From Mycoplasmatota bacterium (lineage in GTDB: Bacteria > Bacillota_I > Bacilli_A > RF39 > UBA660), in NCBI GenBank assembly GCA_012840755.1, contig DUWA01000205.1:1-8473 (forward strand): a DNA stretch of 8,473 nt, read 5' to 3'. The translations under genes were made by a program, and so were the position numbers. Position 1 is the first letter of the stretch. The number at the start of each line of letters is the position of its first letter. A model generated the notes under the pieces. That model was given only the letters and a program-made list of their open reading frames with translations. It had not been told where the DNA came from and did not search any database. Below, piece after piece: positions 6,391 through 8,473 of this stretch.

Positions 6391-7005
6391 ATGAATTTAC
6401 CAAACAAACTAACCATTGGAAGAATTATAATGGCAATACTTATAATATTTATATTGTTATTTCCATTTGATTCAATTGGATTAAAACTTAATTTATATGT
6501 TAATGAGTCATTAGTAATCAATATGAAGTATATATTATCTGGAATAATATTTATGCTAGCATCAATAACAGACTTTTTAGATGGTTATATAGCTAGAAAA
6601 TATGATTTAATCACTGATTTTGGAAAAATGATGGATGCTATTGCCGATAAGATATTAGTAAATTCAGTTTTAATAATACTATCAGCTCAGGGTGCAATTC
6701 ATCCTATTATACCGGTTGTTGTTATAATGAGAGATACATTTGTAAACTCAATTAAAATGGCTGCAGGTAATAAAGGTAATGTCGTAGCTGCTATAATGAG
6801 TGGTAAAATAAAAACAGCTTGTCTGATGGTAGGAATAGTTTTAACCCTATTTTATAATATGCCATTTGTATTTATAAATTTAAGAGTATCTGACTTTTTA
6901 TTAGTTGTAGCTGCAACTTTATCAATTACTTCTGGTTATAGTTATTATAAAAATAATAGGATATATATTTTTTCTGATAAAAATGATGTAAAACTTGAAA
7001 GCTAA
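6391..7005 (+). CDS. pgsA: CDP-diacylglycerol-glycerol-3-phosphate 3-phosphatidyltransferase
   Basis: PgsA makes phosphatidylglycerol phosphate from CDP-diacylglycerol and glycerol-3-phosphate, the committed step to phosphatidylglycerol and cardiolipin, in the cytoplasmic membrane. The 204-residue protein opens with the typical MNLPNKLTIGRI and carries a complete CDP-alcohol phosphotransferase motif, DG-x2-AR-x8-G-x3-D-x3-D: Asp64, Gly65, Ala68, Arg69, Gly78, Asp82 and Asp86, preceded by Asp61. Several hydrophobic helices surround it (about 11-30, 46-60, 88-112, 140-160, 165-182). AGGAGG (6381-6386) overlaps the rodZ stop and precedes the ATG by four bases, so the two are co-translated. A terminator starts within the last codons. 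PgsA fits better than other family members because of the N-terminus and the rodZ-pgsA-recA context. Confidence 0.95.
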   Translation: MNLPNKLTIGRIIMAILIIFILLFPFDSIGLKLNLYVNESLVINMKYILSGIIFMLASITDFLDGYIARKYDLITDFGKMMDAIADKILVNSVLIILSAQGAIHPIIPVVVIMRDTFVNSIKMAAGNKGNVVAAIMSGKIKTACLMVGIVLTLFYNMPFVFINLRVSDFLLVVAATLSITSGYSYYKNNRIYIFSDKNDVKLES

Positions 7006-7028
7006 GATTCAATATCTTAGTTTTATTA
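7001..7028 (+). terminator. Intrinsic terminator after pgsA
   Basis: CTAAGAT (7002-7008) and ATCTTAG (7014-7020) form a 7-bp stem around TCAAT, extended by a G-T pair and A-T pairs, followed by a T-rich tract from 7021. The pgsA stop (7003-7005) lies in the left arm. Confidence 0.7.
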
Positions 7029-7082
7029 TTTAATGAAATTTTAAAACATTAATAAAGAAATTAAAAATTTGAAAAATAATAC

Positions 7083-7118
7083 TACCAAAAAATAACAAAC
7101 AATTGTTCGTTTTTGGTA
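7083..7118. repeat. Inverted repeat enclosing the recA SOS box
   Basis: TACCAAAAA (7083-7091) and TTTTTGGTA (7110-7118) are perfect 9-base inverted copies on either side of the SOS box, ending one base before the recA -35. Their centre (7100.5) is two bases from the SOS box centre. They may be an extended operator, a second factor's site, or an additional stem. Confidence 0.6.
7096..7109. promoter_or_regulatory. SOS (LexA/DinR) box upstream of recA
   Basis: CAAACAATTGTTCG matches the Gram-positive LexA site CGAAC-N4-GTTCG at nine of ten defined bases and has a perfect AACAATTGTT core. It lies 10 bases upstream of the recA -35, as expected for LexA-repressed recA induced by DNA damage. lexA is not in this window. 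Confidence 0.85.
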
Positions 7119-7147
7119 TTGACATATTAAAAAAAAGAGAGTAAACT
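7119..7147 (+). promoter_or_regulatory. recA promoter
   Basis: TTGACA (7119-7124), a perfect -35, is separated by 17 bases from TAAACT (7142-7147), four of six matches to the -10. Transcription would start near 7154, giving an ~18-base leader with the GGGAGG binding site. Confidence 0.7.
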
Positions 7148-7171
7148 ATTATTTAGTTGGGAGGAAAATGA

Positions 7172-8212
7172 ATGGCAAAAACAACTTCTATAGATAAAAC
7201 TTTAGATCAAGTTTTAGTGGATATAGAAAAACAATTTGGTAAGGGAGCAATAATGAAACTAGGAGATAATGAACATAGAGAAATCGATGTTATCCCTAGT
7301 GGCTCAATAACATTAGATGTGGCACTAGGAATTGGTGGTTATCCTAAAGGTAGAATAATAGAAATATATGGTCCAGAATCTTCTGGTAAAACCACATTTG
7401 CATTACATGCAATTGCTGAGGCTCAAAAAAAAGGTGGACGAGCAGCCTTTATAGATGCTGAGCATTCACTAGACCCGCAGTATGCAGCGAAACTTGGAGT
7501 TAATATAGATGATCTATTATTATCACAACCTGATAACGGAGAACAGGCATTAGAAATCTGTGAGGCATTAGTTAGAAGTGGTGCTATTAGTATTATTGTA
7601 ATTGACTCAGTAGCAGCACTCGTACCACAAGCTGAAATTGAAGGAGAAATGGGAGACTCGCATGTAGGGTTACAGGCTAGACTCATGAGTCAAGCACTAA
7701 GAAAACTATCAGGGATTATTAATAAAACAAATACTATTGCTATATTTATTAATCAATTAAGAGAAAAAGTTGGTGTTATGTTTGGGAATCCTGAAGTTAC
7801 GCCGGGTGGACGAGCACTTAAGTTTTATTCTTCTGTTAGACTTGAAATTAGAAAAGGTGAACAAATAAAAAATGGTAACGAAATAATGGGAAATAAAACA
7901 AATGTTAAAGTTGTTAAAAATAAAATGGCTCCACCATTTAGAACATGTACAGTTGATATAATGTATGGCGAGGGAGTTTCGTCTAATGGAGAAATTGTTG
8001 ATTTAGCATCTGAGGCAAGCATTATTGAAAAAAGTGGTGCTTGGTATTCATATAATGGTGAGAAATTAGGACAAGGTAAAGAGAACGTAAAAGAGTTATT
8101 TAAAAACAATCCTGATCTTAAAGCAGAAATCGAGAAAAAGGTTAGAGAACATTACGGAGTTACATCAAAAAACAATCCTAAAGAAGAAAAAGTAAAATGT
8201 GATAAAAATTAA
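7172..8212 (+). CDS. recA: Recombinase RecA
   Basis: RecA forms ATP-dependent filaments on single-stranded DNA, drives strand exchange and stimulates LexA self-cleavage. The 346-residue protein is full length. It shows Walker A GPESSGKT (67-74), catalytic Glu97 in IDAEHSLDP, Walker [11 protein letters not shown] (141-150, Asp145), the L1 region [16 protein letters not shown] (155-170), Asn194-Gln195 and the L2 loop (~196-215, [15 protein letters not shown]). The tail ends in mixed Lys/Glu rather than the acidic run of E. coli RecA. TTGGGAGG (7157-7164) places the start at 7172; an ATG at 7168 is out of frame. The gene has its own SOS-controlled promoter and is closed by a terminator, so it is probably monocistronic. 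cinA, which precedes recA in Bacillus and many other Firmicutes, is missing. Confidence 0.99.
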   Translation: MAKTTSIDKTLDQVLVDIEKQFGKGAIMKLGDNEHREIDVIPSGSITLDVALGIGGYPKGRIIEIYGPESSGKTTFALHAIAEAQKKGGRAAFIDAEHSLDPQYAAKLGVNIDDLLLSQPDNGEQALEICEALVRSGAISIIVIDSVAALVPQAEIEGEMGDSHVGLQARLMSQALRKLSGIINKTNTIAIFINQLREKVGVMFGNPEVTPGGRALKFYSSVRLEIRKGEQIKNGNEIMGNKTNVKVVKNKMAPPFRTCTVDIMYGEGVSSNGEIVDLASEASIIEKSGAWYSYNGEKLGQGKENVKELFKNNPDLKAEIEKKVREHYGVTSKNNPKEEKVKCDKN

Positions 8213-8226
8213 ATCACATTTTTTTT
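8194..8226 (+). terminator. Intrinsic terminator after recA
   Basis: AAAATGTGAT (8194-8203) pairs with ATCACATTTT (8213-8222) in a 10-bp stem with a 9-base loop, followed by Ts to 8226. The left arm is coding sequence and the recA stop (8210-8212) is in the loop. Confidence 0.85.
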
Positions 8227-8227
8227 C

Positions 8228-8256
8228 TTGACTTATATTTGACAAAACATTAAAAT
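8228..8256 (+). promoter_or_regulatory. Predicted rny promoter
   Basis: TTGACT (8228-8233), 17 bases, then TAAAAT (8251-8256): five of six matches in each element. A second, perfect TTGACA follows at 8239-8244 but has no good -10 at 16-18 bases, and the perfect TATAAT at 8270-8275 is 25 bases away from it. The predicted start is near 8263. Confidence 0.6.
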
Positions 8257-8260
8257 AGAA

Positions 8261-8284
8261 TTAGATAAGTATAATTTTATCTAA
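8261..8284 (+). repeat. Inverted repeat/hairpin in the rny leader
   Basis: TTAGATAA (8261-8268) and TTATCTAA (8277-8284) form a perfect 8-bp stem with an 8-base loop. The hairpin begins at about the predicted transcription start and ends 9 bases before the Shine-Dalgarno. It is AT-rich and has no following T-run, so it is not a terminator. Confidence 0.55.
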
Positions 8285-8304
8285 AATAAAAGTGGAGGTA
8301 TATT

Positions 8305-8473
8305 ATGGAAACACTTAATTTCTCCATTTTGCTGGTCCTTATTGGACTTTTTGTTGGAAGCTTGATACTATTTATCAAAGCTTTAGACTCTTCTAAAAAA
8401 GTTGATATAATGCTGGAAAAAGCAAGAAAAGATTCTGAAAAAATAAAACGCGATTATTTACTTGAGGCAAAAG
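8305..8473 (+). CDS. rny: RNase Y, 5' end only (cut by window edge)
   Basis: RNase Y is the membrane-anchored endoribonuclease that starts bulk mRNA decay in many Firmicutes. Only the first 56 codons are present. They encode an N-terminal transmembrane helix (~6-25, SILLVLIGLFVGSLILFI) followed by the start of a charged, coiled-coil-like segment, EKARKDSEKIKRDYLLEAK (38-56), which resembles the Bacillus stretch AKRDAEALKKEALLEAK after its anchor. The KH and HD catalytic domains would lie beyond the window and cannot be checked. GTGGAGG (8292-8298) six bases before the ATG supports the start. Location downstream of recA agrees with the Bacillus order, where rny follows recA with other genes between. 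Another membrane-anchored coiled-coil protein is a less likely alternative. Confidence 0.85.
   Translation, partial: METLNFSILLVLIGLFVGSLILFIKALDSSKKVDIMLEKARKDSEKIKRDYLLEAK

Noticed and set aside
7168..7197. Short frame from the ATG at 7168
   Set aside because: It is out of frame with recA, stops after nine codons and is closer to the binding site than optimal; the recA ATG at 7172 fits.
7423..8109. Two - strand open frames inside recA (7423-7686 and 7825-8109)
   Set aside because: They are shadows of a highly conserved gene, with no start signals or known domains.
8239..8275. TTGACA with TATAAT as the rny promoter
   Set aside because: Both hexamers are perfect, but the 25-base spacing is too long for a sigma-A promoter; TTGACT-17-TAAAAT is better.
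1..8473. Mobile element, CRISPR array, defence island, toxin-antitoxin pair or tRNA gene
   Set aside because: I found no transposase or integrase motifs, spaced direct repeats, tRNA-like cloverleaf or unknown multi-gene cassette; every gene of normal size belongs to a known core family.

Overview
This window is an AT-rich stretch of bacterial core chromosome. Its gene set points to a walled, low-GC Gram-positive bacterium of the class Bacilli: RecU, GpsB, DnaD, a type B RNase P RNA, a Gram-positive-type SOS box and RNase Y. The very A/T-biased codon use, short gaps and trimmed genes resemble uncultured gut Bacilli (RF39- or Erysipelotrichales-like) more than Bacillus itself, but that placement is an inference. 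TGA ends dnaD and recU and no gene contains an internal TGA, so nothing suggests the Mollicute code.

Layout. Left block (1-1306, + strand): dnaD overlaps nth, a replication/repair pair closed by a terminator. The terminator is shared with the convergent operon on the - strand (4891-1305), recU followed by a class A penicillin-binding protein (PBP), joined by an ATGA stop/start overlap. A 301-base divergent spacer (4892-5192) holds a recU promoter, a possible 31-codon gene with an unusual start, a weak terminator and the gpsB promoter. Then on the + strand: gpsB, rnpB (RNase P RNA), a short RodZ-like gene starting with TTG, pgsA, a terminator, an SOS box and promoter, recA, a terminator, a promoter with a leader hairpin, and the 5' end of rny, cut by the window edge.

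How the genes fit together. Three themes alternate: DNA replication, repair and recombination (dnaD, nth, recU, recA), envelope growth (class A PBP, GpsB, RodZ, PgsA), and RNA processing or decay (rnpB, rny). The groupings dnaD-nth, recU-PBP, gpsB-rnpB and rodZ-pgsA-recA-rny are familiar from Bacillus, here compressed and without ypoC (next to nth) or cinA (between pgsA and recA).

I found no mobile element, CRISPR array, defence cassette or toxin-antitoxin pair, and nothing I would call an undescribed multi-gene system. The points most worth a second look are: a PBP with two well-placed ribosome binding sites and an extra N-terminal membrane hairpin; a possible AUU-started mini-gene upstream of gpsB; a larger inverted repeat around the recA SOS box; and a hairpin at the predicted 5' end of rny mRNA.
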